A stretch of DNA of 64,000 bases, from NCBI GenBank assembly GCA_964509425.1, contig CAZDWZ010000003.1:310001-374000 (forward strand), read 5' to 3'. Of the stretch, positions 43,915 to 53,102 are shown one piece after another. The stretch comes from CAZDWZ01 sp964509425 (GTDB lineage Bacteria > Bdellovibrionota_C > UBA2361 > SZUA-149 > CAZDWZ01). The notes under the pieces are model-generated. The model was not told where the DNA came from. It did not search any database and saw nothing but the letters and a program-made list of their open reading frames with translations. Made by a program: the position numbers and the translations under genes. Within the stretch, counting starts at the first letter, position 1. The number at the start of each line of letters is the position of its first letter.

Positions 43915-44421
43915 ATGGAAAGTATTGTGAAGCGGTTTCGCGACCGCAAGAACCTACCAACGATTGTTTCTGTCTCCTGGCCGAAGGAGAATCCCGAGTT
44001 CGTATTCGAGATCGCGCGGTTTGCCGACGAGGAGATCACCGGCGCGAAGTTCGATGCAGAGGCGATTCTTAAGCGCCGTGGGGTGGTTCCGCCTCCTCCG
44101 GCCGAGATTGATGCGGTCACCGAGAAGGCAATCTCAGATGAGCACGATGAAGCGCGAATTCAGTATACCGCGGACTTCCTTGCGTCACAGTTCTATGCGC
44201 TTGCCGGAATCGTCTGGAAACACCTCAAGGGGTGGAAGCACACGCCTCCGGAAGGAACTGAGAACCTCGAGTACTCACAACCGATCGCTGTTCAGCTCTT
44301 CAAGGGCCTCCAGTACTGGGAGCGAGTCTCAATCGGGGTCGCGTATTCGAACGCGCTCGAGCAACTCCAAAAAAAAAGTGGAAGCGCTCCGAGTTCGGAA
44401 CCGGCTTCGTCCAGCTCCTAA
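43915..44421 (+). CDS. Phage tail assembly chaperone (G-like product)
   Basis: 168 residues if translation stays in the first frame. Position between tail tube and tape measure genes, and the run of nine A at 44369-44377 near its 3' end, match the lambda G/GT type of chaperone that recruits the tape measure protein. Slippage by -1 on CAA AAA AAA AGT gives a fusion of about 273 residues ending at 44735. In frame 0 the tail after the slip site is Ser/Pro-rich (KSGSAPSSEPASSSS). Confidence 0.85.
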   Translation: MESIVKRFRDRKNLPTIVSVSWPKENPEFVFEIARFADEEITGAKFDAEAILKRRGVVPPPPAEIDAVTEKAISDEHDEARIQYTADFLASQFYALAGIVWKHLKGWKHTPPEGTENLEYSQPIAVQLFKGLQYWERVSIGVAYSNALEQLQKKSGSAPSSEPASSSS

Positions 44422-44735
44422 AGCGAAGATACGAAGCCGAGCTCGCGGGAGAGATGCATTGTGGCGGGTGCTGGCAGGCGTTCCGGGATTCTGGTGAGAA
44501 GGATTTTCGGCCGCCTTGTCATTCGAACGTCTGTCACTCCTCGGAACTGATGACCCGAGACACCGGCGAATACCTCGACTTCTACCGGCTCCTTCGAAGC
44601 GAAACCCTCGGGAAAGTTACCGGCCTTTTGCTCAAGCGGGGGAGGGCTACTGAGCAGGATTTACAGATTATTATGGTGCTCGATGCTGTTCATAAGGCCG
44701 CGGAGATCGCTGAGGCGAAGAAAAGGGCTTCCTGA
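44376..44735 (+). CDS. Frameshift extension of the tail chaperone (T-like product)
   Basis: Open in the -1 frame from the A-run: starts as KWKRSEFGTGFVQLLKRRYE and continues to KAAEIAEAKKRAS. It has a CGGC plus HxxxC cluster (CGGCWQAF, CHSNVCH) that could bind zinc. A free-standing start at ATG 44454 is possible but has no strong binding site, so translation by frameshift from the upstream gene is favoured. Confidence 0.8.
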   Translation, partial: KWKRSEFGTGFVQLLKRRYEAELAGEMHCGGCWQAFRDSGEKDFRPPCHSNVCHSSELMTRDTGEYLDFYRLLRSETLGKVTGLLLKRGRATEQDLQIIMVLDAVHKAAEIAEAKKRAS

Positions 44736-44859
44736 TCGCAGTATATTACTGTCTCCCCTGACTGACCGAAATCAATTCCCGACCTATTGACCACAGTTTG
44801 CTTGATTCCCGGCCGCAAGGACGGCATTGTTGAGCGAGGACAGCAATCAAGGAGGAATT

Positions 44860-45072
44860 ATGTCGGGGCAAGGATCTGGCGGTAACGTGCTCGCAGCGCT
44901 TTGCAGTTTTTGCATTCCGGGGCTGGGTCAGCTTTTTCAAGGGCGCGTCGGCGCTGCGCTCGGCTTCTTCGTCCTCGCCTTTCTCATGTGGTTCATTCTC
45001 CTCGGCTGGGTGATTCATATTTTCGCGGTTATCGACGCCGCTCGTTTTACTCCGAAGGCAGTGCCCGCCTAG
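44860..45072 (+). CDS. Small TM2-like membrane protein, possible moron
   Basis: 70 residues from ATG at 44860, with GGAGG 4 bp upstream; the frame is open from 44827. CIPGLGQLFQGR followed by a hydrophobic helix pair (GFFVLAFLMWFILLGWVIHIF) is the TM2-domain pattern (PGLGQLYxGR). It sits after a 124-bp gap between chaperone and tape measure, where unrelated accessory genes are often inserted. Confidence 0.75.
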   Translation: MSGQGSGGNVLAALCSFCIPGLGQLFQGRVGAALGFFVLAFLMWFILLGWVIHIFAVIDAARFTPKAVPA

Positions 45073-45076
45073 CACC

Positions 45077-45688
45077 GTGCTCGGGGCTCTAAAAAAACTC
45101 CTTGGTTTAGAACCGCGTCGGGTGACTTATTATCCGAATGCGCGCGATTTGCGCACAATCGAACAGGTGCGAAGCGACGCGCGTCCATGGTTCGAAAATG
45201 TAGAGCTTCATCCGCTCGAGAAACGGTATTGGCTAATTGTCCACAGGCAAGGCGGAGTGACGGAGCGAGACGAGATCGAGAGCTTGCTCCAGGATGCTCA
45301 TGAGGTGTTGGGTATGCTCCCGGAACTCGTGCCGATCTTGAGAAAGAGCACCCCGGCGAATATCAGCATCGTGGCCATTCATCCGGCCTCCCAATTCTGG
45401 GCCGCCGCGGAAGACTACAAATCTCTAGAAAAGTTCAAGAGCTTGCTCCCCATTCTTCCGGAGGGGTACGCGCGGTGTGTCCGCGATGCTTTCGAAGATG
45501 CGAAAATCGCGGAGGGCGTTCGAACCCTCATCCAATCGAGCCCGGGAACGCTTCAAAAGGATGTCCCGAAACTACTGCAAGTCCCCGGCCGAAAAACTTC
45601 CATTGTTATCTCCCGAATGGAGCGGCTGGGTCGCATTGAGAGAGAGCCGCACAAGCAAACCTATAAACTCCACTTCGTAGAGCCCTAA
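45077..45688 (+). CDS. Accessory protein with winged-helix-like C-terminus, possible moron
   Basis: 203 residues, GTG start 5 bp after the TM2-like gene. Residues about 150-203 (GTLQKDVPKLLQVPGRKTSI, then SRMERLGRIEREPHK) look like a winged helix-turn-helix of MarR-type arrangement. The N-terminal 140 residues are unknown. Together with the TM2-like gene it forms a two-gene insertion. It may act in the lysogen. Confidence 0.6.
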   Translation: MLGALKKLLGLEPRRVTYYPNARDLRTIEQVRSDARPWFENVELHPLEKRYWLIVHRQGGVTERDEIESLLQDAHEVLGMLPELVPILRKSTPANISIVAIHPASQFWAAAEDYKSLEKFKSLLPILPEGYARCVRDAFEDAKIAEGVRTLIQSSPGTLQKDVPKLLQVPGRKTSIVISRMERLGRIEREPHKQTYKLHFVEP

Positions 45689-45691
45689 CCA

Positions 45692-45721
45692 TCTGAAGAC
45701 TACCCCCTCCGGACTTAGAAT
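45692..45721 (+). promoter_or_regulatory. Possible phage promoter before the tape measure gene
   Basis: TAACCATCTGAA followed 18 bp later by TAGAAT, 19 bp upstream of the tape measure ATG. Similar to the TAACCATTTGTA motifs at 53051 and 56738, and like them it begins at the stop codon of the preceding gene. Confidence 0.45.
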
Positions 45722-45739
45722 TCCGGTTGGGGGTGGTGG

Positions 45740-48448
45740 ATGGCTGATGAGGTTCGAGATGTATTAATCCGTCTGAGGACGGACGCGAGCGGCGTTCAGC
45801 AAGGTAATGCCGTAGCGGCGCGCTCGTTCACAGAGCTGAACCAAGCCGTAGAGTTCGGCAAAAATCTTGCTGCCGGTTTCAGCAACGCGTTTAGCCTACT
45901 CAACGCAACCATCGACCGCGGACAATCCGTTTCCGAGCTCTCGGCCGCGTTCGAAAACCTCCAGAAGCAAGCTGGAATGACCGCGACGGCGGGCATCAAC
46001 ACGCTCCGCGAAGCAACTCAAGGATTAGTCTCAGACGTTGACTTGATGCGAGCTTCTAATCAGGCACTCCTCTCTGGACTGACTCCCGATCAATTCCGGA
46101 CTGTTGCCGCAGCGGCGGACACTCTGGGCGATGCTCTGGAAATCGGAACTGTGGATGCCATGAACCAACTCTCCGCAGCACTGGCTACTGGTAATGAGCG
46201 GCTGGTGAAACAGTTCGGAATAATGATCGACAACAAAAAGGCGGAAGAGGAATACGCCCGCTCGATCGGAAAGTCCGCGGATCAGTTGAGCGAGACTGGA
46301 AAACGAGAAGCAGCTCGAATCGCCATTCTCGCGGAGATGGAGAAGAAGACGAAGGATCTCGGCGGCGCCTCAGAGACCGCTGGTGATGTCTTACAAAAAC
46401 TCGGAGTCACTTTCACCAATTCGATCGACGCAGTCGCCAACCTGGTAAACAAGAGCGAACTGCTAATTGCTGCGCTTCAAAACGTCGCAACCTTTGCCGA
46501 CTCCGCGAGAGCGAGTATTCGATATTTATTCTCAGACGACTACGAAGCTCAGGCGGCGCGTGTCGTTGCGACCCTTAACGGACTCAAAGAAGCAGCGGCA
46601 AAGTCTGGCGGTTCAACCTTCGAAATGGCTTTCTCCGGGTTCGCGCGCGGCGAGGAGGGTAAGGCGCGAATTGCGCAGCTTGAGCAAGAATACAAGCGTC
46701 TGACAGACCTCGCGCAAAAGTTCAAAGAAGAGAATCAAAAAGTTAATCCTCCGTTGAGAAAGTCCGCGGAGGACGCTGGTTTACTCGCGAGCAACACTCA
46801 AAAGGCCAAAGAGAATATCGAGCAAATGCGGGACTCTCTCCCGGATTTCCTTGGCCTGAATAATCTCGGCTTCAATCTGTCCTCCGGGATGCTCGGAGAT
46901 TCAATTGACGATCTCTTCGGCGGAAACCTCGGAGCATCCATCGAGAAGATGGCGGAAGAACTTCGCGACGCGAACAAGCAAGCGTATCGCGACTCCGTGG
47001 ACTTCTTCGCTGATATCTTTACGACCACGATCACCGGCTCTTCTCAGAGCATGGAGGATATCCTCAAGGACGCGTTGAAGCGTGTGGCGATCGGCTTCGC
47101 TGCGGAGATGGCCGCGAGCGTTGCATCATCCATGGGGCTGACTTCGATCGCCGGAAGTTTAGGGAGCGCGCAAGGACTCGGAGAAGCTCTCGCGCAGGGC
47201 CTCATGAGCGTATTCTCGGGAGGGGGCGGGAGTTCCGGGCTCTTCGGGGATATTGCCGGTATGACTTCGGCTGCTTCGTCAATCACGGAGTTGAGCAGCG
47301 CTTCGACTGCCGCAGCGGGTTCGCTGGCTGCGATCAGCACGGCCGCTCTTCCGATCATTGCCGCAGTCGTTGGAGTCGGCGCTACCGGCTACGGAGTTTT
47401 CGAAACGGTCGAAGCCATCAAAGCAGGCAACCGAGATCGTGCTGCTGTGAGTGCCGCAGCAACTACCGCGATCCCCTCGCCCGACCCGGTGAGCATGGGG
47501 ATCAATGCGTTCATGGCTTTCGTGGGCGCGGACCTCATCGGAGGAAACCCTCAGCTCGCGATTGAAAGAAAGAACAGAGAGAACGCTCTTGGTGCGCTTC
47601 AGGAGACTGGACTCGGCGAAGGGCTCACTTTCGCGGGTGTGCGAGGTCCGCTCTCGCTCTCTGCTGGCAATTTCAACATCGACACTTCGGGCTTGGGCGG
47701 TCAGGCCGTAGGTCTCGCAAATCCTTTCGCTCAGATTCTTTCCGGCGGTGACGACAAGCTTGGGGCGGACCTTGCCGCCATCTTTGCAAACGCAACCTCG
47801 TCAGGAGAAAACTTTAACGAAGTTCTGCTCAATACTCAATCTCTAATGGACGGTCTCGGCTTCACCGCGGAAGACGCAAAGAATCAAGTTAGAGAACTGT
47901 TCCTGGACTCGCAAATTTCTTTGGAAGAGTTCGGAGCCGGGCTCGACAACCTGAATATTCTTGCTCAGAACGACCTGATCGGACCTGACTCGATCTCAGA
48001 TGCGCTTAGAATCCTTGCGCAGAACATCAAGAAAGATCCCCGACTCGCGCTTCAGGCTCTCGGATTGGAGTTCAAAGAGCTGAAAGATATCGGCATCGAT
48101 ACTCCGGCCGAAATCTCGGCCTACTTCACTGAACGCTTTGGGCCAGACGTCGCGAGTGTGTTTTCTCAGATTGGCCAAGTCGCTGGGATGACTTTCGAGG
48201 AGATCACAAATTCGGGGACGGACGAACTTCGCGTGATCTTCAACTTGCTAAACTCAATTGCTGACGAGCTGGGAGATGCTTTCAACGTCTCGGCGAACGA
48301 CGCGGCGAGCGCAGTAGAAAGAACAGCAGGTCGAATCAATCGAGCACTTCGCTCAATCGGCGAAGAGTCGAACAGAACGACCACGCGAATGAGAGACGCT
48401 CTTTCCGGAGGAGACGATAACCCCAGGCTCTCCGACTACAGGCGCTAA
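45740..48448 (+). CDS. Phage tail tape measure protein
   Basis: 902 residues, longest in the phage. Helical N-terminal part (ALINATIDRGQSVSELSAAFENLQ type), a Gly/Ala/Ser-rich hydrophobic centre at about 450-580 (for example SAASSITELSSASTAAAGSL and IIAAVVGVGATGYGVF) with membrane-spanning potential, and charged helices at the end. Determines tail length and is ejected before DNA. At about 0.15 nm per residue a tail near 135 nm would be expected, a rule of thumb. The stop overlaps the next start. Confidence 0.9.
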   Translation: MADEVRDVLIRLRTDASGVQQGNAVAARSFTELNQAVEFGKNLAAGFSNAFSLLNATIDRGQSVSELSAAFENLQKQAGMTATAGINTLREATQGLVSDVDLMRASNQALLSGLTPDQFRTVAAAADTLGDALEIGTVDAMNQLSAALATGNERLVKQFGIMIDNKKAEEEYARSIGKSADQLSETGKREAARIAILAEMEKKTKDLGGASETAGDVLQKLGVTFTNSIDAVANLVNKSELLIAALQNVATFADSARASIRYLFSDDYEAQAARVVATLNGLKEAAAKSGGSTFEMAFSGFARGEEGKARIAQLEQEYKRLTDLAQKFKEENQKVNPPLRKSAEDAGLLASNTQKAKENIEQMRDSLPDFLGLNNLGFNLSSGMLGDSIDDLFGGNLGASIEKMAEELRDANKQAYRDSVDFFADIFTTTITGSSQSMEDILKDALKRVAIGFAAEMAASVASSMGLTSIAGSLGSAQGLGEALAQGLMSVFSGGGGSSGLFGDIAGMTSAASSITELSSASTAAAGSLAAISTAALPIIAAVVGVGATGYGVFETVEAIKAGNRDRAAVSAAATTAIPSPDPVSMGINAFMAFVGADLIGGNPQLAIERKNRENALGALQETGLGEGLTFAGVRGPLSLSAGNFNIDTSGLGGQAVGLANPFAQILSGGDDKLGADLAAIFANATSSGENFNEVLLNTQSLMDGLGFTAEDAKNQVRELFLDSQISLEEFGAGLDNLNILAQNDLIGPDSISDALRILAQNIKKDPRLALQALGLEFKELKDIGIDTPAEISAYFTERFGPDVASVFSQIGQVAGMTFEEITNSGTDELRVIFNLLNSIADELGDAFNVSANDAASAVERTAGRINRALRSIGEESNRTTTRMRDALSGGDDNPRLSDYRR

Positions 48449-49203
48449 TGAGCATCGAACTAATCTTCAATACGGTCTGGCGAGATTGCGCCCGTGTCTT
48501 GCCGACGGACTCTTCTAACGTCGCGACCGCGGACACGACCGACATCGAAAACATCACGCGCGGCCCTCGGCACTTCGATTGGGCTCAGAGCGGAACCGCC
48601 GTGCGTCGTCTTGTCTATGAAAGCCAAAGCGCGAACCTCTCTGCGAACCGTGCGGTCATCACGCGCGCGGATAGGCTTGCGAGCGGATACACGCTCAGGA
48701 AGTACGCGGCTTATCCTGGGACGGCGACCACGATCGAAAACTCCGGAAGTCCGCCGACGTGCATCGGTCAGAACTCGCAAGACTACGTCGCATCGTTCAC
48801 CGCCGCGGCGAGCCAAGAAGCGTTCAGCTTAGAGTTCCTCGGAAGCTCCTCGAAAAAGGTTAATAAGTTCTACCTGGGGACCGCGATCGAATTCACGCGC
48901 CCTCAGTCGTGCACCATCGTTCCGTTTTGGGACATGTATCGCGTCGGCCGGAAGCATTACCTTTGCTCGCAAATCCTCTCGATCCGATTCGCTCACGTCT
49001 CTCAGAGCATCGTCGATACTTTGGAGGACATGCATCTCCAGAAAGATGAGCCTTGCTTCTTTCACGATCCCGAAGGCGGACACCTCACAGATAAACTCTG
49101 GCATGGCGTTCTGTCTCAGCCCGTCGTCACTCCGATTTTCAACAACAGTTACGACGTCGACCTCCAGATGTTCCGACTGAGGGAGTATCCGAGTGTCGCT
49201 TAG
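48448..49203 (+). CDS. Phage distal tail-type protein, 251 aa
   Basis: First gene after the tape measure, overlapping it by 1 bp. Beta-rich, mixed sequence; contains RHFDWAQSGTAVRRLVYE and a late SYDVDLQMFRLREYP. In siphoviruses this position holds the distal tail protein. No diagnostic motif seen. Confidence 0.65.
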   Translation: MSIELIFNTVWRDCARVLPTDSSNVATADTTDIENITRGPRHFDWAQSGTAVRRLVYESQSANLSANRAVITRADRLASGYTLRKYAAYPGTATTIENSGSPPTCIGQNSQDYVASFTAAASQEAFSLEFLGSSSKKVNKFYLGTAIEFTRPQSCTIVPFWDMYRVGRKHYLCSQILSIRFAHVSQSIVDTLEDMHLQKDEPCFFHDPEGGHLTDKLWHGVLSQPVVTPIFNNSYDVDLQMFRLREYPSVA

Positions 49204-49999
49204 ATTCATCACGAACCATCTTGCAGATCGGGCGAGCGCTTTCGCGGTCATCTCCGGAGCGACCGAGAGCGGGGATCCGTACGAACTCATGGGCGGACAT
49301 CGTGGCACGTTCTGGAAGAGCGAGCCCGCAACATCTGTTGTGTCCGTGGGATATTCTCTCGCGGCTGACCTCGATTGCGATTACCTCGTTGCGATCCGAG
49401 CCGACAAGATGGTGACGAAGGCGGGGGCACAAATCCTCGGGCTTCAGAAAAGCTCCGGTGGGAGTTGGTCGGCAATCGCGGCGACGCTCATCAACTCCCT
49501 CGCGGCTTCCAATCTCACCGGCTACCGCTCGCAAGACCTCGTGCTCGATGTGAGTTCTGCAACGAACCTCCGCGGCTTCGCGATTGAGTTCGATTCAATC
49601 AACGGCACAGACGGCGAGGCGATGATGTTCTCCGGCCTCATCGGGGGGATCTCGTTCGCGTTCACGAGTCCGCCGAGTCTCCCAATCTCCGGGGGCACTC
49701 TGCCGATGATCGACATCCCAGAGGCTCAGCGCTGGTTCAAGCCGCAGCAAAGCGAATACGAGTACGAGACCGAGAAGAGTTTCAAGCTCTTCTTCAAGGG
49801 CGTCCGGGCCTCAGAAGCGGCTGCGTTCAAAGCGTTGCCGATGCTGCTGAAGTGGCCTCTCGTTCTCTATGACACCGCGGGCGATTGGATTCCCTGGAAG
49901 CTCGAGCACTGCATCATTGAGGGTTGGACGGAGACGGTTATCGAGAAGAATAACCACACCTTCGACATCACGTTCCGGAGGCTCAAGCACTACGTATGA
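49193..49999 (+). CDS. Phage tail protein, 268 aa
   Basis: GTG start inside the preceding gene (11-bp overlap). Repetition of SALxxxSGxxxW features and a late IEGWTETVIEKNNHTFDITFRRL, similar in style to the end of the preceding product (tail tip partner proteins). Overlaps the next gene by 4 bp. Likely tail tip. Confidence 0.65.
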   Translation: MSLRFITNHLADRASAFAVISGATESGDPYELMGGHRGTFWKSEPATSVVSVGYSLAADLDCDYLVAIRADKMVTKAGAQILGLQKSSGGSWSAIAATLINSLAASNLTGYRSQDLVLDVSSATNLRGFAIEFDSINGTDGEAMMFSGLIGGISFAFTSPPSLPISGGTLPMIDIPEAQRWFKPQQSEYEYETEKSFKLFFKGVRASEAAAFKALPMLLKWPLVLYDTAGDWIPWKLEHCIIEGWTETVIEKNNHTFDITFRRLKHYV

Positions 50000-52359
50000 G
50001 CACTCTGTATGTCGACACCGATATTGATTTGGTCGTCATCACCCTGAACAAGAAGGACGGGAGCGGAACGACCACGTTCACGCTCGGGAAGGAATTCTAC
50101 CCGGCCGAGGGGATCTACTCGGGGAGCCCGGTGGTTTATCCTGCCCTGGTCGACCTTCCGAGCATCACGCGCTCGTGCGGGACAAACGTCGCGGTGAGGC
50201 ACAGCACGACGATCCGAGTCTGGGCGCACACTCCTCTCTCGAGCGTGACCGATTGCTTTGCTGACCTCCTCCAGACGCACGACTACCAGAACGGCACCTG
50301 CGAGGTCCGGTATTACGCGAAGTCGGATGACGGAACCACCACAGACGGGGGCGACAACATCCGAGCCACTCTCGAGATCGTGGCGATTGGTGCCGCGATT
50401 GATGACAACGTGCTTGAAATCCAGGCGCGGGACACATGGTTCAAGGACAAGGAATTCGGCCGGCGCTTCGTCGCTGCAGACTTCGGGAACAACGTCGACG
50501 AATACGAAGAAGCGTGGAAGGGAGAATTCGCGCCGGTCACGTTCGGGGATTCGGAAGACGGAGCGACTGGAGTAATCGCGAGCTCGTGCCCGCTTTACAA
50601 TTCAGACCTGGGCTCGGGGTTTCAGTCGATCCATCTGAACGTGGGACTTTGCCCGGACACAAGCCTCTATTCCAAACGCTCGCTATACGTCCGGAACCCG
50701 TTCAAACATCTCGATTCTCGGGACTGGTTGCCGCTCAGCACCTTCAACAACATTTATGCGTTTAAGGCCCCGTATCACGGCCCTACGACGCTCGTGGCCG
50801 GAACCAATTTCCCCATGTATCGCTGGCGCTTTGCCGCGAAAATTACGCCGGGGAGTAGCGCACGCTTAATCGGAGGCGCAACGGTTCGACTCATTCGAGT
50901 CGGCACCATCACCGAGGGCATGGGTCAGCTTCTCGTGACCGTGAAGGAAGCGGTCCAGGTGAACGGGACCAATTGGGCCACGGTCGGAAACGTTCTCGCG
51001 CAAGCGGCATTGGACGCCGTGAATCTCTCGACCTCGGCGAGCAACGTCAACTTCTACTTTGAAACGCCTTTCGTTGCCGTCCCGGGGCATTCCTATTTCG
51101 TCATCTGCGAGTGGACCAACACGACCGACACGACGAACTACATCAACATCAAATACGATACGACGGTAACACTCGACCCCTGCTACACGAACGATCAGCA
51201 AGTCACCCGGGAAGCCTGGACGGAGACCGCCGCACAATTTCAGATGCAGGTGTGGGACTTCGGCGCGGAGAGCGCTGTCTTCGGTAGCGACTTCGGCGAT
51301 TACCTGATTGTCACGCAGCGGCTTGATAACCTAATGCCGGGGACGAACCCGTATCAGTTCTCAGGCGTGGATCTGAAAGCCGGGGTGGGAGGGCTAATTG
51401 ATACTGTGGCAGGCCTGTACACCGGCTCCGCGAATGCCAGGATCGAGAACCCGGCCGCAATCATTCACTTCCTTCTGAGGGATACCGTCTTCGGTGCCGG
51501 GGTCTCTGCGTCGTTCGCCGACTACACCGAGATCGATTCGGTCCGGGCGTACATCGGCAGTAACTTGAAAGCGGCTTGGGTGCAGGAATCTCCCGCGAGC
51601 GTGGGCGAGATGATCGCTGAGCTCTGCCGACAGTTCCGGCTTCGGTTCTTCAAGACTCGGGGCGGGAAGATGAGCCTGAATTTCCCGATGCCGATGACGA
51701 CGGACCTGGTGTTCGACCTCTCGGAAGGAGCGAACCGGGGGGATCTCCGATTGGTCTCGATTCAAGAGTCATCGGACGGCGACCTGGTCAACTCGATTGA
51801 TGCGCTCTATTCCCCGGACGCGCTCGGAGTCAGGCTCGAGGAGGCGCTAAACCGGAAGGTTAAGGATCAGAAGTATCTCGAACTTGAGTTCATCCGAGAC
51901 GGGAAGACTGGCGAAGGTTACGACGACGCGACCCGGGGAGCTTTCGCGACCGCATCTCAAGCTCTATACGGAATCCGTTCCGCTGTCTGGCGCTGGTTCA
52001 TGCACATCCGACAAGCGGGAGCGCGGTATGTCCTCAACTACTACTTCGACAGGTACCACAAGCAGCGGAAGCTCGTAACCATTCGAGTGCCGCGCCGGTC
52101 TTGGTATTCTTCAATTGACCTCTTCACCAAGGGGCGAGTCTTTCACTCCCGGCTTCCGGGATACGTGGGGGCTCGAAGCGATGAACCAGTCAAGGAAAGC
52201 GACGGCGCGGGGACTCTCGTGACCGCCCACTATGACGGCGTTCCAATCACCGGATTTAATCAGGGCGAGCATTCGGGCGAAGTGCTCAGGATCGAGGAGT
52301 CGGGGGCTTACATGCTCGTCACGGTCGAAAACATGAATAGCTTTGCCGGGAGCTTCTGA
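49996..52359 (+). CDS. Phage tail tip/central hub protein, 787 aa
   Basis: Large protein in the usual place of the central tail hub. N-terminal beta domain (TDIDLVVITLNKKDGSGTTT, SSVTDCFADLLQTHDYQNGT), middle receptor-side insertions (about 260-420), then a domain with AYIGSNLKAAWVQESPASV and ELCRQFRLRFFKTRGGKMSL that fits phage tail hubs. Likely contacts the host surface. Confidence 0.75.
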   Translation: MSTLYVDTDIDLVVITLNKKDGSGTTTFTLGKEFYPAEGIYSGSPVVYPALVDLPSITRSCGTNVAVRHSTTIRVWAHTPLSSVTDCFADLLQTHDYQNGTCEVRYYAKSDDGTTTDGGDNIRATLEIVAIGAAIDDNVLEIQARDTWFKDKEFGRRFVAADFGNNVDEYEEAWKGEFAPVTFGDSEDGATGVIASSCPLYNSDLGSGFQSIHLNVGLCPDTSLYSKRSLYVRNPFKHLDSRDWLPLSTFNNIYAFKAPYHGPTTLVAGTNFPMYRWRFAAKITPGSSARLIGGATVRLIRVGTITEGMGQLLVTVKEAVQVNGTNWATVGNVLAQAALDAVNLSTSASNVNFYFETPFVAVPGHSYFVICEWTNTTDTTNYINIKYDTTVTLDPCYTNDQQVTREAWTETAAQFQMQVWDFGAESAVFGSDFGDYLIVTQRLDNLMPGTNPYQFSGVDLKAGVGGLIDTVAGLYTGSANARIENPAAIIHFLLRDTVFGAGVSASFADYTEIDSVRAYIGSNLKAAWVQESPASVGEMIAELCRQFRLRFFKTRGGKMSLNFPMPMTTDLVFDLSEGANRGDLRLVSIQESSDGDLVNSIDALYSPDALGVRLEEALNRKVKDQKYLELEFIRDGKTGEGYDDATRGAFATASQALYGIRSAVWRWFMHIRQAGARYVLNYYFDRYHKQRKLVTIRVPRRSWYSSIDLFTKGRVFHSRLPGYVGARSDEPVKESDGAGTLVTAHYDGVPITGFNQGEHSGEVLRIEESGAYMLVTVENMNSFAGSF

Positions 52360-52832
52360 TGTCGAACTTTTCGTCAGCCATTCTGTCCGGGGTCGCTGGG
52401 AACTGGACCCGGCTTCAGGCTGTTCTAGACGGCAAGCTGCCGGCGCGTCTCTTTGAGGCGTCTTCGAATACGCTCATCAACATGAGCTCCGCGACACCGG
52501 CAGACTTAGATACTCCCGGTATCACTCTGACCGATGTCGAACTGGACGAGATCATTATCTTCCTGTTTTCGCACACGGTCTCATGCGCTCAGGCGGCGGC
52601 GGTGATCGGAAGCCGCTCCTATATCGACGGCGTGGACCAAGACAATAAAGCCTTCACGAACGGCATTGCATCAACCTCCGGAGTTGTCGGAACTCAGACC
52701 ACCTTCGCAGCCGCAACCGGGCTTTCCGGCTCAATTACACTCACTCAAAAGTATTGGAGAGACACGGGAACCGGAGCCGTCTACAGCGCGAACCGGAAGT
52801 ACCTTGGTCTAATCCTAAAGGCGAGGGCGTGA
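52359..52832 (+). CDS. Phage hypothetical tail-region protein, 157 aa
   Basis: Starts on the last base of the hub gene. Contains TLINMSSATPADLDTPGITL and a Gly/Ser-rich end; no family recognised. Probably a tail tip or fibre accessory. Confidence 0.65.
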   Translation: MSNFSSAILSGVAGNWTRLQAVLDGKLPARLFEASSNTLINMSSATPADLDTPGITLTDVELDEIIIFLFSHTVSCAQAAAVIGSRSYIDGVDQDNKAFTNGIASTSGVVGTQTTFAAATGLSGSITLTQKYWRDTGTGAVYSANRKYLGLILKARA

Positions 52833-53044
52833 TCGATGTGGACCACTACCTTGGAATCGTTATCGTGGGGTGCGTTGCTGCTCTCGGTTTCCTTTCTGGC
52901 TTTAGCATCTGGTCGCTTAATCGGCTCGTGCGTCAGACTGACGAGAACATTAAAGCGCTTTGGGAAAGATGTAACGACCTCGCCAGTGACTATTCGGGCC
53001 TCAATGCCCGCGTTGCAGTCACAGAGAGGCTTCTCGAAGATTAA
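52829..53044 (+). CDS. Phage small membrane protein with coiled coil, 71 aa
   Basis: GTG at 52829 overlaps the previous stop (GTGA). One transmembrane helix (about residues 7-28, GIVIVGCVAALGFLSGF) then a charged helix predicted to be coiled coil (LVRQTDENIKALWERCNDLA). May be a holin/spanin-type or a tail-associated anchor; unknown. The frame is open to 52754, without a better start. Confidence 0.6.
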   Translation: MIDVDHYLGIVIVGCVAALGFLSGFSIWSLNRLVRQTDENIKALWERCNDLASDYSGLNARVAVTERLLED

Positions 53045-53056
53045 CCAGCCTAACCA

Positions 53057-53085
53057 TTTGTACCGCTGATCCCGGTCCCTATACT
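53057..53085 (+). promoter_or_regulatory. Phage promoter, TTTGTA-17-TATACT
   Basis: TTTGTA (53057-53062) and TATACT (53080-53085), 17 bp apart, 18 bp before the ATG of the exported protein. TAACCATTTGTAC is repeated at 56738. Best of the four related motifs. Confidence 0.65.
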
Positions 53086-53102
53086 GCCCTTGTGGGGGCG
53101 GT

